A DNA stretch of 64,000 bases from Torymus aiolomorphi (GCA_036365515.1 CM070874.1:222494442-222558441), one strand, 5' to 3'. Shown: positions 46,813 to 62,524, counted from the first letter of the stretch. Made by a program: numbers and translations. The notes: a model not told the origin generated them from the sequence alone.

Positions 46813-49800
46813 GGGCTAAAGCTATGAATCGCATTGAAATACTAGAAAAAGGCCTTTTTCACTGATTTAGTTTCGTCAAATACTCAAAATATAGGAAACA
46901 TCCCATATCCGTCGCCAAAGTTGACAATTGACGGTTAATTCCGATTTTACGAGAATTATACGTCATTAAATTTTTGTCCCTTTTTTCTAGTACTTAATCT
47001 ATTATTTTATTGCAGTACTAGCTCCTGTAACTATTTCATCAATTTAATTCAGTAGGCGAAGTGGTATGATAGGAGCATCACGAAATTAGTTCTTAAAATG
47101 AATCGATAAATGCAAGGTTGCTATTCGTGATTATTACTGTACCCAATACCGCTTGTCAATAATTAATATAATAAAACGAGTTGGGCTAAAGCTATGAATC
47201 GCATTGAAATACTAGAAAAAGGCCTTTTTCACTGATTTAGTTTCGTCAAATACTCAAAATATAGGAAACATCCCATATCCGTCGCCAAAGTTGACAATTG
47301 ACGGTTAATTCCGATTTTACGAGAATTATACGTCATTAAATTTTTGTCCCTTTTTTCTAGTACTTAATCTATTATTTTATTGCAGTACTAGCTCCTGTAA
47401 CTATTTCATCAATTTAATTCAGTAGGCGAAGTGGTATGATAGGAGCATCACGAAATTAGTTCTTAAAATGAATCGATAAATGCAAGGTTGCTATTCGTGA
47501 TTATTACTGTACCCAATACCGCTTGTCAATAATTAATATAATAAAACGAGTTGCACTAAAGCTATGAGTGGTATTGATATACTAGAAAAATGCTTTTTTC
47601 ACTGATTTACTTTCGTCAAATACTCAAAATACGGGCAACACCCGAAAACCGTCGCCAAAGTCGACAATCGACGGATTATATCGATTTTACGACAATTATA
47701 CGTCATTAAATTTTTTATCGCTTTTTTCTAGTACTTAATCGATTATTTTGGTGCAGTACTAGCCCCTGTATCTATTTTATCGATTTAGATTGGTAGGGGA
47801 AGTGATATAATAGGATATTCACGAAAATATTTCATAAAATGAATCGATAAATGCAAGCTTGCTATTCGTGATCATTACTGTACCCAATACTGCTTGTCAA
47901 TAATTAATATAATAAAACTAGTTGCACTAAAGCTATGAGTCGTATTGAAATACTAGAAAAAGGCATTTTTCACTGATTTACTTTCGTCAAATACTCAAAA
48001 TACGGGCAACACCCGAAAATCGTCGCCAAAGTCGACAATCGACGGATTATATCAATTTTACGACAATTATACGTCATTAAATTTTTTATCGCTTTTTTCT
48101 AGTACTTAATCGATTATTTTGTGCAGTACTAGCCCCTGTATCTATTTTATTGATTTAGGTCGGTAGGGGAAGTGATATAATAGGATATTCACGAAAATAT
48201 TTTATAAAATGAATCGATAAATGCAAGCTTGCTATTCGTGATCATTACTGTACCCAATATTGCTTGTCAATAATTAATATAATAAAACTAGTTGCACTAA
48301 ATCTATGAGTCGTATTGAAATACTAGAAAAATGCTTTTTTCACTGATTTACTTTCGTCAAATACTCAAAATACGGGATACACCCGAAACCCGTCGCCAAA
48401 GTTGACAATCGACGGATTATTTCGATTTTACGAGAATTATATGTCATTAAATTTTTTATCTCTTTTTTCTAGTACTTAATCGATTATTTTGGTGCAATAC
48501 TAGCTCCTGTATCTATTTTATCGATTTAGATCGGTAGGGAAAGTGGTATAATAGGAGCATCACGAAATTATTTGATAAAATGAATCGATAAATGCCAGGT
48601 TGCTATTTGTGATTATTACCGTATCCAATACCGCTTGTCAATAATTAATATAATAAAACTAGTTGCACTAAAGCTATGAGTCGTATTGAAATACTAGAAA
48701 AAGGCCTTTTTCACTGATTTAGTTTCGTCAAATTCTCAAAATACGAGAAACACCCGAAAACCGTCGCCAAAGTCGACAATCGACGGTTTATTTCAATTTC
48801 ACGAGAATTATACGTCATTAAATTTTTTATCGCTTTTTTCTAGTACTTAATCGATTACTTTAGTGCAGTACTATCCCCTGTATTTATTTCATCGATTTAG
48901 GTCGGTAGGCGAAGTGGTATGATAGGAGCATCACGAAATTATTTCATAAAATGAATCGATAAATGCAAGGTTGCTATTCGTGATTATTACTGTATTCAAT
49001 ACCGCTTGTCAATAATTAATATAATAAAACGAGTTGGACTAAAGCTATGAGTCTCATTGAAATACTAGAAAAAGGCCTTTTTCACTGATTTAGTTCGTCA
49101 AATACTCAAAATATAGGAAACATCCCATATCCGTCGCCAAAGTTGACAATTGACGGTTAATTCCGATTTTACGAGAATTACACGTCATTAAATTTTTATC
49201 CCTTTTTTCTAGTCCTTAATCTATTATTTTATTGCAGTACTAGCTCCTGTAACTATTTCATGAATTTAATTCAGTAGGGGAAGTGATACGATAGGAGCAT
49301 CGCGAAATTATTTCATAAAATGTATCGAAAAATGCAAGGTTGCTATTCGTGATCCTTACTGTACCCAATACTGCTTGTCAATAATTAATATAATAAAACT
49401 AGTTGTACCAAAGCTAGTAGTCGTATTGAAATACTAGAACAAGGCCTTTTTCACTGATTTAGTTTCGTCAAATTCTCAAAATACGAGAAACACCGAAAAC
49501 CGTCGCCAAAGTCGACAATCGACTGTTTATTTCGATTTTACGAGAATTATACGTCTCTAAATTTTTTATCGCTCTTTTCTAGTTCTTAATCGATTATTTT
49601 AGCGCAGTACCATCCCCTATATATATCTCAGCGATTTAGTTCGGTAGGTGAAGTGATATGTTAGGAATGGTAAGAAATTATTTCACAAAATAAGTTGTTA
49701 AATGCAGGGTTGCTATTCGTGATTAATACTGTACCGAATACCGCGTGTCAATAATTAATATAATAAAACTAGTTGCACTAAATCGATTAGTTGTATCAAG

Positions 49801-49825
49801 ACACTGGAGAAATGACTTTTTCGTC
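46813..49825. repeat. Satellite family B (part 2)
   Basis: About eight more ~370-bp monomers continuing the array interrupted by the solo LTR. The first two (about 46813-47170 and about 47171-47540) are nearly identical. Divergence rises toward the right edge, and the array ends in a partial monomer near 49825. Confidence 0.93.
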
Positions 49826-49854
49826 ACAGTAGGCGTAAAGTGCGCACTTTACAC

Positions 49855-50440
49855 GCAACCGTGGATAATGATGATGATGATAACAATAAATATCCATTAT
49901 TATTCTACAAACCACCTTCTCGCGACCCGACAATAATTAAAAAATAGCGACTCTTTAAATGCAACGACGTATATTGTATAAGGGATAGATTAATATGGAA
50001 ACGTTGGACCATGTTATCCATCATAAGGCAGTTATAAGATGGTTATTATATTAATTATAGTTTATTATTGCTCCGCAAACACCAAGTCGTGTCGAGCTGT
50101 GAAGATATTTGTTTTTTTCTTTCGTTCTATCGCTATAGCAATAATCTACACATAAGAAGAGACTAAGTCTTATTGTATTTTCTGTAATATTTTCCAGTAC
50201 TACTTTTCATTAATATGTCCAACTGAGAAATTGATAATTAAAATCCGATATTGGTAATTATCAGTTATTATTTTTCCGTGGAAATTTTCAAACAATGACA
50301 AAGAACCGAACTTTCAGTCCTATAGAAACAGTGAAAATGATATAAGAGGTATGGAATTAACAGTGGTAATTTATATCTTTGTAAAAAGAAAAAATAAAAA
50401 AAAGTCCTTACAGTTGGACGCGAATGGGATCTAAAAACCG
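49855..50440. repeat. ~590-bp direct duplication, copy 1 (copy 2 at 51288-51880)
   Basis: The segment starting at GGATAATGATGATGATGATA and including CTCGCGACCCG, ATCATAAGGCAGTTATAAGATGG and CAAACACCAAGTCGT recurs in the same order from about 51300, with moderate divergence. It is AT-rich and non-coding. Confidence 0.8.
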
Positions 50441-50555
50441 CCTTCTCACAACCCAGCTACAGATAAAAATGTCAATACTTTAACCATTAATTCTTTTCTT
50501 TAATGTGTGCAAGTTTTAAATTATCGTAGAAAACACTGTCTACCATTCTGCTATC

Positions 50556-51117
50556 TTAAGGGGGTTCATCCAATTTTCAGTTTATTTAGGAAGTCTTTGA
50601 AACTTTCTTCACATGTACCTGACATCATTATCTATATGATATCCTCACAAAAAAGAGCCTAGCTTCACCGTTATCGAGATATTAATTGTCAAATTTGAGC
50701 ATTTTAACACGGCGTCTTATGGGACGCACACGCGCGAAAGATCGATTCAGTCTATAACTTCAAAGATACATTTAGCGTTTGTCTGAAAAACTAATATGTT
50801 CTTAAGATCAATAATTAGAATATCATATTACAAGTTCAGAGATCCTAGCTTCACCGTTTTTAAGATATTGTAGTTGAAAGTATGGAATTTTAGGTGTACG
50901 GCCGCGCGTGCAGACGACGCTGGAGCGGTGGGGGAAAACACAGACGAGGGCCGCTGTGTGGACGCTCACAGACGGCACGAAGCTATGTGTATGTGTCAGT
51001 CCCGTATAAACACGCGCTCTGACTACAAGAGTGGGGGCCCCATGCGAGCAAGCCTGTGCGCGCGGTGCGGGGTGACATTGATTCTTTATACGTTCCTGGT
51101 TAGATGAACCCCCTTAA
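50556..51117. mobile_element. 562-bp TTAA-flanked non-autonomous DNA transposon
   Basis: TTAA (50556-50559) followed by GGGGGTTCATC is matched by GATGAACCCCC followed by TTAA (51114-51117). It has the same length as the element at 15834-16395 and shares the internal GTCTTATGGGACG word in opposite orientation, so the two belong to one diverged family. A 77-codon open frame (50874-51107) has no recognisable domain. Confidence 0.88.
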
Positions 51118-51287
51118 GGAAGTCGCTTTAAATAATTCCTGAATAATAATGAAAATTCTCAATTATTTTGCTCAGAAACCGCCATCTCGCAGACAGCACA
51201 ACACCAAAAATTACTACTTTCAAACAGTAAATAGCTGTGGCGGATAATGCGTATCTTGCATGTATTGAAACCTTAAGAATGTTACCA

Positions 51288-51880
51288 TAAGAAAACCGTG
51301 AATAATGATGATGATGGTTTTAAAATAAATATCCATTCTTATACAAACCGCGTTCTCGCGACCCGCGAATAGTTAAGAAATTGCGACTCCTTCAATGCAA
51401 CGACGTCTATTGCGTAAGGGATATATTAACATGGAAACGGTGGATCATGTCATTCATCATAAGGCAGTTATAAGATGGGTATTATAATAAGTATAGTTTA
51501 TTCTTGCTCCTCAAACACCAAGTCGTTTTGAACCGTGAGGATACTTCTGCTTTTTTTTCACTCCATCGGTATAGCAATAGTCTATACATAACAAGAGACT
51601 AAATCTTACTGTATTTTCTGTAATATTTTCTAGTACTACTAGTCATCAATATCCAACTCAGAAATTCATAATTAAAATCCGATATGGTTAATTATCAGTT
51701 TTTATTTTTTCAGTCTATATTTTCAAACAACGACAAGAACCGAAAATTAAGTCCAATAGAGAAAGAGAAAATTAAATAAGAAATACGTAATCAACAGTCG
51801 TAATTTATGTCTTTGTAAAAGGAAAAACTAAAAAAAAAGAAAAATCGTTACAGTTGGAAGCGAATTGGATCTGACTAGAA
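51288..51880. repeat. ~590-bp direct duplication, copy 2
   Basis: Second copy of 49855-50440, same orientation. The TTAA element lies between the copies. Confidence 0.8.
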
Positions 51881-52450
51881 CCGCGTAACATGCCTATTCA
51901 GGGTCAATACCGGTACCTGTAAGGGACCTGTATCCTTTTTTCCGGTACCTGTACAGGCTCTAATTTTTGCCATAAATCGTTTTCTACTCGGGCGTGACTC
52001 TGCATTTTGTGCTTTCTCTCTCTCTCCTTTTTTCTTTTTTTCTTTCTCATAGAGGAAGCTTTGTAACGGTGAAAAAAATTTTCGAGACAAAAAATGTTCA
52101 AAAAGATGTTTTAAGGCGATGTATATATGTGAATATTAGTTGATTTTGAGAATTTTTTTTCGTGGATGTGTGTGTGCGTGCTTATGTGCGTGCGTGCGTG
52201 CGTGCGTGTGTGTGTATGTGTGTATGCGCGCGCGCTCGTGTGTGTGTGTGTGTGTGTATGTGTGTGTGTGTGTGTGTGTGAGTGAGTAAACTCTTCATAT
52301 CTCCGAAACGGATCGACCGATTTTCGTCGGACAAAGCCTATTCTCTTCGTCTCGCGAAAAAAACTCGGTACCTCGACGGATTTGAATTTTTATTGTTTTG
52401 TTTTTATTTATAACCAAAAAACGATTTTGAAATTTACGTTTTTTTTTGTT
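51881..52450. repeat. Dispersed repeat copy with TG/TGCG microsatellite
   Basis: CATAGAGGAAGCTTTGTAA (52049-52067) followed by a TG-rich tract (about 52165-52285) parallels 140-450. Just upstream, GGTACCTGTA words occur in both orientations (about 51910-51955). Downstream, ATCTCCGAAACGGATCGACC is a type of phrase often seen in insect dispersed repeats. Confidence 0.6.
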
Positions 52451-52627
52451 TTTTTATATCTTACAGTCATCATTACATAATATAATGAACTTTTCTTGAA
52501 CTGTATTTAAATTACTTATATTTTCCTTTTTTAAAGTTTAAGTTATCGAACTCTGTCATTTGCTATTAAGGAAAAGGTTTTCATATTTCATAAATTAATA
52601 TCTCAAAAAATACTTGATTTATCGACT

Positions 52628-53190
52628 TGAAATTTTAACCACTTATTACACTCATTGAAGAATATATGTGGCTAAAATTTCAAGAGATTATCTTAATTTG
52701 TTTTGTAGAAAAAAATTATTTTAGAAAAAATTTGCGTTTTCGTTGTCGTACGATAACGAGCGTAAAAATTATACAATTATCCCGAAATTTGGCACAGATG
52801 TAGCTTTTATATATCTTCAGATCGAGTTAGTTGCCCGAAAAAATCGGTCAATTACGAAAAAAGATATTCGAGGTAAAAAAGTTATAAAAAAATGTTTTGA
52901 ATCTCGTTTTCTCAGAGAATACTTGGTTTATCGACTTGAAATTTTAACCACTTATTACACTTATTGAAGACTATATATGGTTAAAATTTCAAGATTATCT
53001 TCATTTGTTTTTTAGAAAAAAATTATTTTAGAAAAAATCTGTGTTTTCGTTGTCGCACGATAATAACAAGAGCAAAAATTATCCAACTGAAATTTGGCAC
53101 AGATGTAGCTTTCATATCTTCAGATCGAGTTAGTTGCCAAAAAAATTGGTCAATAAGTTAGAAGATATTCGAAGTAAAAAAGTTTTTTTT
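52628..53190. repeat. Two tandem ~300-bp units
   Basis: TTGAAATTTTAACCACTTATT ... TTGGCACAGATGTAGC ... ATCGAGTTAGTTGCC occurs at about 52628-52890 and again at about 52935-53190. It is related to 28815-29000. Confidence 0.85.
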
Positions 53191-53355
53191 TAAATTTGGG
53201 TCTTCTCAATACTTTCTTCAAAATAAAGCTAAAAGTTCTCAGAACTTTAGTTTTTTTAGTGTTAAGTTCTAATATTGCAGCGTTCTTCATATTTGTATAT
53301 CCAAAAACATATACCAGAGTTTAAGCTGAATCCGAGATCCGGATCCATGACCCTG

Positions 53356-53470
53356 TCCTAGTTAGTCTCACGGTACAAGATAAAGTATTACATTTTAAAT
53401 ATTAGAAGTAAAAATTAATTAATGAATCAATAAATTAAGTTTAAGGAAGCTACGTGCCAATGAATTGGCA
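53356..53470 (-). repeat. Dispersed repeat, copy 2 (partner 21692-21806)
   Basis: Reverse complement of the segment at 21692-21806. CGTGCCAATGAATTGGCAGC near 53453 is its diagnostic end. Confidence 0.7.
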
Positions 53471-53611
53471 GCGGGTTTTTATCGATAATCGTACGGAATT
53501 ATGAAAATATGTGTATGTATATATAAGTAAAATACAACTTTGAAACAAATTTTCTCTGTTTGATTGTCATACATATTTTAATCTTAAATGTTTTGTTTGA
53601 TTTGTACTTAC

Positions 53612-54947
53612 TATTTTGCATCTCGTCCTCGCTATGTCCCCTTCCTTAGGACAATCTCAATACTGCACGATGGCAATGAAGCTGAGTACTTGACTGCAGC
53701 GGGCATTCGGAAAGAATGACGAAGACATCTGCGAAGTTGGCATCTACATCGTTTCAAAGGTGTGGTACATTTTACAGCTAAGGCCATGCTCACACCAACA
53801 TGAGTCTCACTCGTCGTGTCGTCATCGTCGTCGTAAAAAAAATTACGTTTTACTAAAGTTTATAAGAAGGTGTCCAAGGAGCAATATACCTGATAAAGAA
53901 GAACAAACTTTCCACAAAGTACCTCTTTTTTTATTACTTATATGTTTGTTCTACATTAACTAAAAAAGAAATAGTAAATAGTGCACAGAAGGTTATTCGC
54001 GGTTATGAAAGGTGTGTCTAATCGTTCATCTAATTATTTAAGAATTTAAAACTTATCTGACGTGTAGATGGCTCGGAAAGGACAAGAAAAACTTCACAAG
54101 AGGATTATCTTTCCATATTCACAATATTTGGACTTCTTAATTTACAAAGCACCGTCAAACTCGAGAAGTCCAATAGGTCGTGTTGTGATTAGAACGTCAC
54201 TTGAATGTAGGCATCTGTGCTTCTAAACTATAGCGACGATTAAACACATCTACACTCACGTTATAGCCTAACCACAAAAAGAGTTTTTTGACTTCTAGAG
54301 TTCGACAATTCTTCGCAGCTTATCAAGTCTACATACATAATGTTCTAAGTATGAGTATATGATCCTGGTTTAAAAGCAAGGTTTTCCTGTCCTTTTTCCA
54401 AGCCATGAGCACGTCAGATAAATTTACAATTCTTAAATAATTAGATGGACGATACACCTTTTATAACCGCGAATAACCTTCTGTGCACTATTTACCATAT
54501 CTTTTTTCGTAAATGTAAAACACAAATATAAGTAATAAAAAACGAGTTACTTTGAGGAAATTTTTTATTTATTTTTCAGGTATGTTGCTGCTTCGACAAC
54601 TTCATATAAACTTTATTAAAACGTAATTTTTTTACGTGGGCAGCGACAACGGAAACGACGACGACGACGACGTCGGCAACGGCGAAGCCCGCGACAGCGA
54701 TAACGGTCACGACGACGACACAAGGAGGTGAGACTTATGATGGTGAGAGCATGGCCTTAGCTGTAAAGCGTACCACACATTCGAAACGATGCACTCGCTG
54801 GCACTGCCCGGAAATGACCCAACTTCACAGATGTCGTCGTCACTCTTTCTGAATGCCCGCTGCAGCTCAGTGCCCAGCTTTATTCCAACCGTTCGGTATT
54901 GAGATTGTCCTGAGGAAGCGGACATAGCAAGGATGAGATTCAAAATA
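53612..54947. repeat. ~1.3-kb foldback
   Basis: Left arm (53612 to about 54240) and right arm (about 54260 to 54947) are diverged inverted copies. AAGGCCATGCTCACACCA (53780) matches the complement of TGGTGAGAGCATGGCCTT, and CTATGTCC.CTTCCT.AGGAC appears at both ends. Inner parts (GGTTATTCGCGGTTATGAAAG and its complement) also pair. A CGACGACGA-rich stretch lies at 54655-54720. The two arms give similar short open frames around LQLRPCSH; their identity is unknown. Confidence 0.85.
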
Positions 54948-54999
54948 GTATGTACAAATCAAACTATAGATTCTAAGATTAAAATAAAGATTTTATTTA

Positions 55000-57720
55000 A
55001 AACGCTAAATAAGATAATTTTGTCTGTACTCCTCCAATTACCTATGCATAGACAATATGTGCAGATTATTTATGGACTATGCATAGATTATGCATGTTCA
55101 ATTCCATACATAACCTATGCACAGCGTATTATTCATAAATTATGTATAATTTATACATATTTTTTTTTACATGGGAAGGAGGTGCCAATGGTGTACAGGT
55201 ACTTGTGTGGATGCCATAAAGCGGTAATGTTAGGTGTTCTTCAATCTTAAAGATATTTATAATATAACTGATTATTTATAGTGACCCCTTCTTTCATTCT
55301 AATATTCTATCCACTAAATTAATATAACACAATTATGCAACAAATGGGCAAAGACGATTATTCAACAACTCAAAAAACTGCAAGTTCGGAATATATTATA
55401 ATATTGTAACTGAATAACATTAATTTATTCCATGTACGTAAGTGCAGTAATTACAGGTCAATTTTATTGAATTCGAATAGGTATCATATTTATCTACATG
55501 AAATGTAAACTACAATATGCACGATCAGTGTGGTCGCGAAAAGGCGGTGACTTTTTCACTGACAGTGGAAATAACCTCCTAACACATAATAGTACACGTC
55601 CGTGAGAACTAATTAGGCAATATTCCCATTAGGTATATATTCTTGTTTAGAATGGACCTAAATTAGTTAAAAACCAAATAAACCTAGTTAAAAAATGTTG
55701 ACCTAATGTAGGTAATTAATCCCAATTAATGGACAAGGTATGGAATATGACCACAACTTTATATCGCGTCTACCGATTTTCCATTTATGTAGAATATGCA
55801 GCACACATATGGTTGCGAGAAGCAGGTGCCAAAAGCGGAAATGTTACGTGATCGTCAATCTTAAAGATATTTATAATACAATGGAATATTTATAGTGACC
55901 ACGTATTTCACTGTAATATTCTATGCACTATATTAATATTACACAATTATGGAACCAAAGTGCAAAGACGATTATTCAACAACTCTAAAAACAGAAACAC
56001 AACTTTATATCGCGTCTACCGATTTTCCATTTATGTAGAATATGCAGCACACATATGGTTGCGAGAAGCAGGTGCCAAAAGCGGAAATGTTACGTGATCG
56101 TCAATCTTAAAGATATTTATAATACAATGGAATATTTATAGTGACCACGTATTTCACTGTAATATTCTATGCACTATATTAATATTACACAATTATGGAA
56201 CCAAAGTGCAAAGACGATTATTCAACAACTCTAAAAACAGAAAGTTCGCAATATCTTATGTTATTGTAACTGAATAACGTTAATTTATTCCATCTACGTA
56301 CGTGAATTAATTAATGGACAATTTTATTGAATACGAAAAAGTGTCATATTTATCTTCCACCAATTTAAACTATAATATGCACTATGAGTGTGGTCGCGAT
56401 AATGCGGTGACCTTTTCACTGTCTGTGGAAATAACCTCCTAACATAATTGTACATGTCCGTGAGAATTAATTAGAAAATATTCGCATTAGGTATATATTC
56501 TTGTCTAGAATGTTCCTAAATTAGTTGAAAACCAAATAAACCTAGTTAAAAAATTGTTATCTAGTGTAGGTAATTAATTCCAATTATTGGCCAAAGTATG
56601 GAATATGACCACGACTTTATATCGCGTCTACCGATTTGCCATTTATATAGAATATGCAGCACACATATGGTTGCGAGAAGGAGGTGCCAAAAGCGGAAAT
56701 GTTACGCGATCTTCAATCTTAAGCATATTTATAATATAATGGTATATTTATAGTGACCCCTTCTTTCATTCTAATATTCTATCCACTAAATTAATATAAC
56801 ACAATTATGCAACAAATGGGCAAAGACGATTATTCAACAACTCAAAAAACTGCAAGTTCGGAATATATTATAATATTGTAACTGAATAACATTAATTTAT
56901 TCCATGTACGTAAGTGCAGTAATTACAGGTCAATTTTATTGAATTCGAATAGGTATCATATTTATCTACATGAAATGTAAACTACAATATGCACGATCAG
57001 TGTGGTCGCGAAAAGGCGGTGACTTTTTCACTGACAGTGGAAATAACCTCCTAACACATAATAGTACACGTCCGTGAGAACTAATTAGGCAATATTCCCA
57101 TTAGGTATATATTCTTGTTTAGAATGGACCTAAATTAGTTAAAAACCAAATAAACCTAGTTAAAAAATGTTGACCTAATGTAGGTAATTAATCCCAATTA
57201 ATGGACAAGGTATGGAATATGACCACAACTTTATATCGCGTCTACCGATTTTCCATTTATGTAGAATATGCAGCACACATATGGTTGCGAGAAGCAGGTG
57301 CCAAAAGCGGAAATGTTACGTGATCGTCAATCTTAAAGATATTTATAATACAATGGAATATTTATAGTGACCACGTATTTCACTGTAATATTCTATGCAC
57401 TATATTAATATTACACAATTATGGAACCAAAGTGCAAAGATGATTATTCAACAACTCTAAAAACTGAAAGTTCGTAATATATTACAGTATTCTAACTGAA
57501 TAACATTATTTTTTCCATGTACGTAAGTGCAATAATTACAGGTCAATTTGATTGAACACGAATAGGTATCATATTTATCTACAAGAAATGTAAACCACAA
57601 TATGCACGATCAGTGTGGTCGCGAAAAGGCGGTGACTTTTTCACTGACAGTGGAAATAATCTCCTAACATAATAATACACGTCCGTGAGAACTAATTAGG
57701 CAATATTCCCATTAGGTATT
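55000..57720. repeat. Nested tandem duplications (240-bp and 1,472-bp scale)
   Basis: About 55275-55990 is repeated almost perfectly at 56747-57462 (offset 1,472 bp). Within the first block a segment of about 246 bp, from CACAACTTTATATCGCG (55752), is duplicated directly at 55998. Shared words include GATTATTCAACAACTC, GTGTGGTCGCGA and CCTAAATTAGTT. A tract of TATGCATAG/TATGCAC-like words lies at about 55040-55160. No coding sequence. Confidence 0.88.
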
Positions 57721-57758
57721 TATATATATATATATCATCCTATATTATATACTTGTAA

Positions 57759-58835
57759 GAAAATGTTTACGACTCAGCGCCCCCCCCCGCCCCCTCACCA
57801 CCTCTCGCGCCTCCTCACCCCCTCCTCAGCGCCCCCCTCACTTCCCCTCAAAATAACGTGAAAATGTGACTGGTTATACGTTTTTTGAAAGAAATTGTTA
57901 GAGGATCGCCCCCTCGCCATCCCTCGCGCCCCACGTCCCCTCCTCGCGCCGCCTCACCCCCTCCTCCCGCCTCCTCACCACCCTCAGCCCCTCCTCAGCA
58001 CCCCCCTCAGCCCTTCCTCAGCGCCCCCCTCAACCCCCCCAATTGTTTCAGTTATAAATCATGATATAATTAATTAGAAGAATTGTCGAGTATCGCAAGT
58101 TCTATGTAATAATATTGATATTTATTTATATGTATATTTATTTTTTTTTTTAATTGATTTAACTATAAAGATTGGTTGAAGAGACGAATAGTTTTCCACG
58201 TCACCCTGGAGGTACTGTTCATTGACGCGTTGGATTGTTATTTTAAGTGGTATCTTTCGCCAATAGCCATATATAACCACTCTCATAATAGTATCTCATT
58301 GTTATGAAGAAATGGACACTATCAAAGGACAAAAAGTTGTTGTTATCGGGGACATTTTAGAATAACAAAATAATGTATTATATTTATACGTGCAAAATTA
58401 TAATAATATCAAAGTTGTGGATACTTCTATAACTCCTTTGGACAAACTTTAAGAAGGATATAAATCTATAGTCAGTAGCACTGAATATTTATATTATTAA
58501 AAATTTTATCATTGTTCTGAAGAAATGGACATTATCAAAGGTAAAAAAGTTTTTGTTATTTATTTAAGTTGTTAGTTATTTGTTTAAGGGGGACATTTTA
58601 GAAGAAATGGAAGATATATTGGACATGTAATAAGGAATATTTAAAGCCTCTAACAATTTCTTTCAAAAAAACGTATAACCAGTCACATTTTTACGTTATT
58701 TTAAGGGGGGGTGAGGGGAGCATTGAGGGTGGCGCAGAGGAGGGGGGGGCGAATAGACGAGAGGGGGTGAGGGGGCGCGAGGGGCGGTGAGGGGACGCGA
58801 GGGGGGTGAGGGGGCGGTGAGTCGTAAACATTTTC
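57759..58835. mobile_element. 1,077-bp element with C-rich terminal inverted repeats
   Basis: GAAAATGTTTACGACTCAGCG at the left is matched by GAGTCGTAAACATTTTC at the right. Inward, the left CCCCTCC-type tract and its unique segment (CTCAAAATAACGTGAAAATG ... GAAATTGTTAGAGG, 57843-57905) reappear complemented at 58647-58710. Arms are about 150-190 bp. The C-rich run continues to about 58040. The AT-rich middle contains a ~50-bp direct repeat (ATGGACANTATCAAAGG at about 58312 and 58526). No transposase is seen. The right end abuts the helicase relic. Confidence 0.8.
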
Positions 58836-58852
58836 GAGATTTTTAAAAAATC

Positions 58853-59625
58853 CTTATCTTTGGCCTTTGTTTAAAATTTTCCATTTAAAAATAAACATTC
58901 GTACTCAAGATAATGTTTTTGCATCATTTTTATTAGATATTGGAGAAGGAAAAATTGATCACTTTAAAATTCCAGATAAATGGAAAACAAATGATGTTTG
59001 TTATGAAATATATAAAAATATTAATAAAAATTATCATTTTTCAAAAAATGTAATATTAAGTTCCCATAATGAACAAGTAAATATATTAAATAATAAAATA
59101 TTGAACTTAATTGAACATAAAACTGTAACATATTATAGTATAGATTATGCAACACATAAAGGAGTAGATCAAACGGATGAAAATATACATTTAATTTTTC
59201 CGATAGAAATGTTAAATAATATACGAGAAGGTTTACCTCCATATGAAATAAAATTAGAAAAAAATGCAATTGTTATGTTAATTCGTAATCTTAGCATCGT
59301 TGATGGACTATGTAATGGAACACGATTAAAAATAACAAATTTATATAAATATAATATTGAAGCTGAAATCATTATTGGAGAAAATAAAAGAAATAAATTA
59401 TTTATACCACGCATTACACTAAATATTTGTGAATCATCATAGTTACCATTCATTTTATATAGAAAACAATTTTCAATTGTATTAGCATTTGCTATAACTA
59501 TTAATAAATCACAAGGACAAAGTTTTAATAGTGTAGGAATATTTAAAAAAAAACAATTATTTTCTCATGGATAATTGTACGTAGCACTTTCATGATGTAA
59601 AAATACAAACAATATATATATATAT
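58853..59625 (+). pseudogene. Second Helitron helicase relic, truncated
   Basis: This is a C-terminal Pif1-type helicase fragment, collinear with 3270-4060 of the first relic but clearly diverged, so it comes from a different subfamily copy. It starts at LWPLF, keeps FASFLLDIGEGKI, YATHKGVDQTDENIH and GLPPYEIKL, and in the same frame after a TAG (59440-59442) the full NKSQGQSF motif. Two more in-frame stops interrupt the FSHG.LYVALS region. Everything upstream, including both Walker motifs, is missing; the C-rich element adjoins the break. Confidence 0.9.
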
Positions 59626-62248
<2,623 letters not shown>

Positions 62249-62259
62249 CCCCCCTCCCA
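62249..62259 (-). other. Polypurine tract
   Basis: On the - strand TGGGAGGGGGG lies immediately upstream of TGTAAC. It resembles the tract at 14326-14335. Confidence 0.85.
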
Positions 62260-62524
62260 GACGCGACGTACTACCCCCTGGTCGGTGCTCTGGACACGTA
62301 ACATGCGAAGTTCGCACGCGTGGGTGGTAAGGGCATGCTAGGTTAGGAGCGGAGGTAGGAGAAAGAAAAATAAGGCGAAACTAGTATCAAAAAATACGGC
62401 CCGTCCAGGCCTTTATTACTGGGCTACAATGAAGTGGTCCTCTATGTAGCCGGTGGCTGCTGGACCCCGGTGTCCCAAGATTTATATCCCCTCTTGGGGA
62501 GGGTGTGGTGAGGCGAAGATTTCC

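Noticed and set aside
32448..49825. Short open frames in the satellite (for example 33651-33848, 36649-36894)
   Set aside because: They are not maintained across monomers and contain no domain.
57895..58077. Pro-rich 60-codon frame
   Set aside because: Translation of the C-rich terminal repeat.
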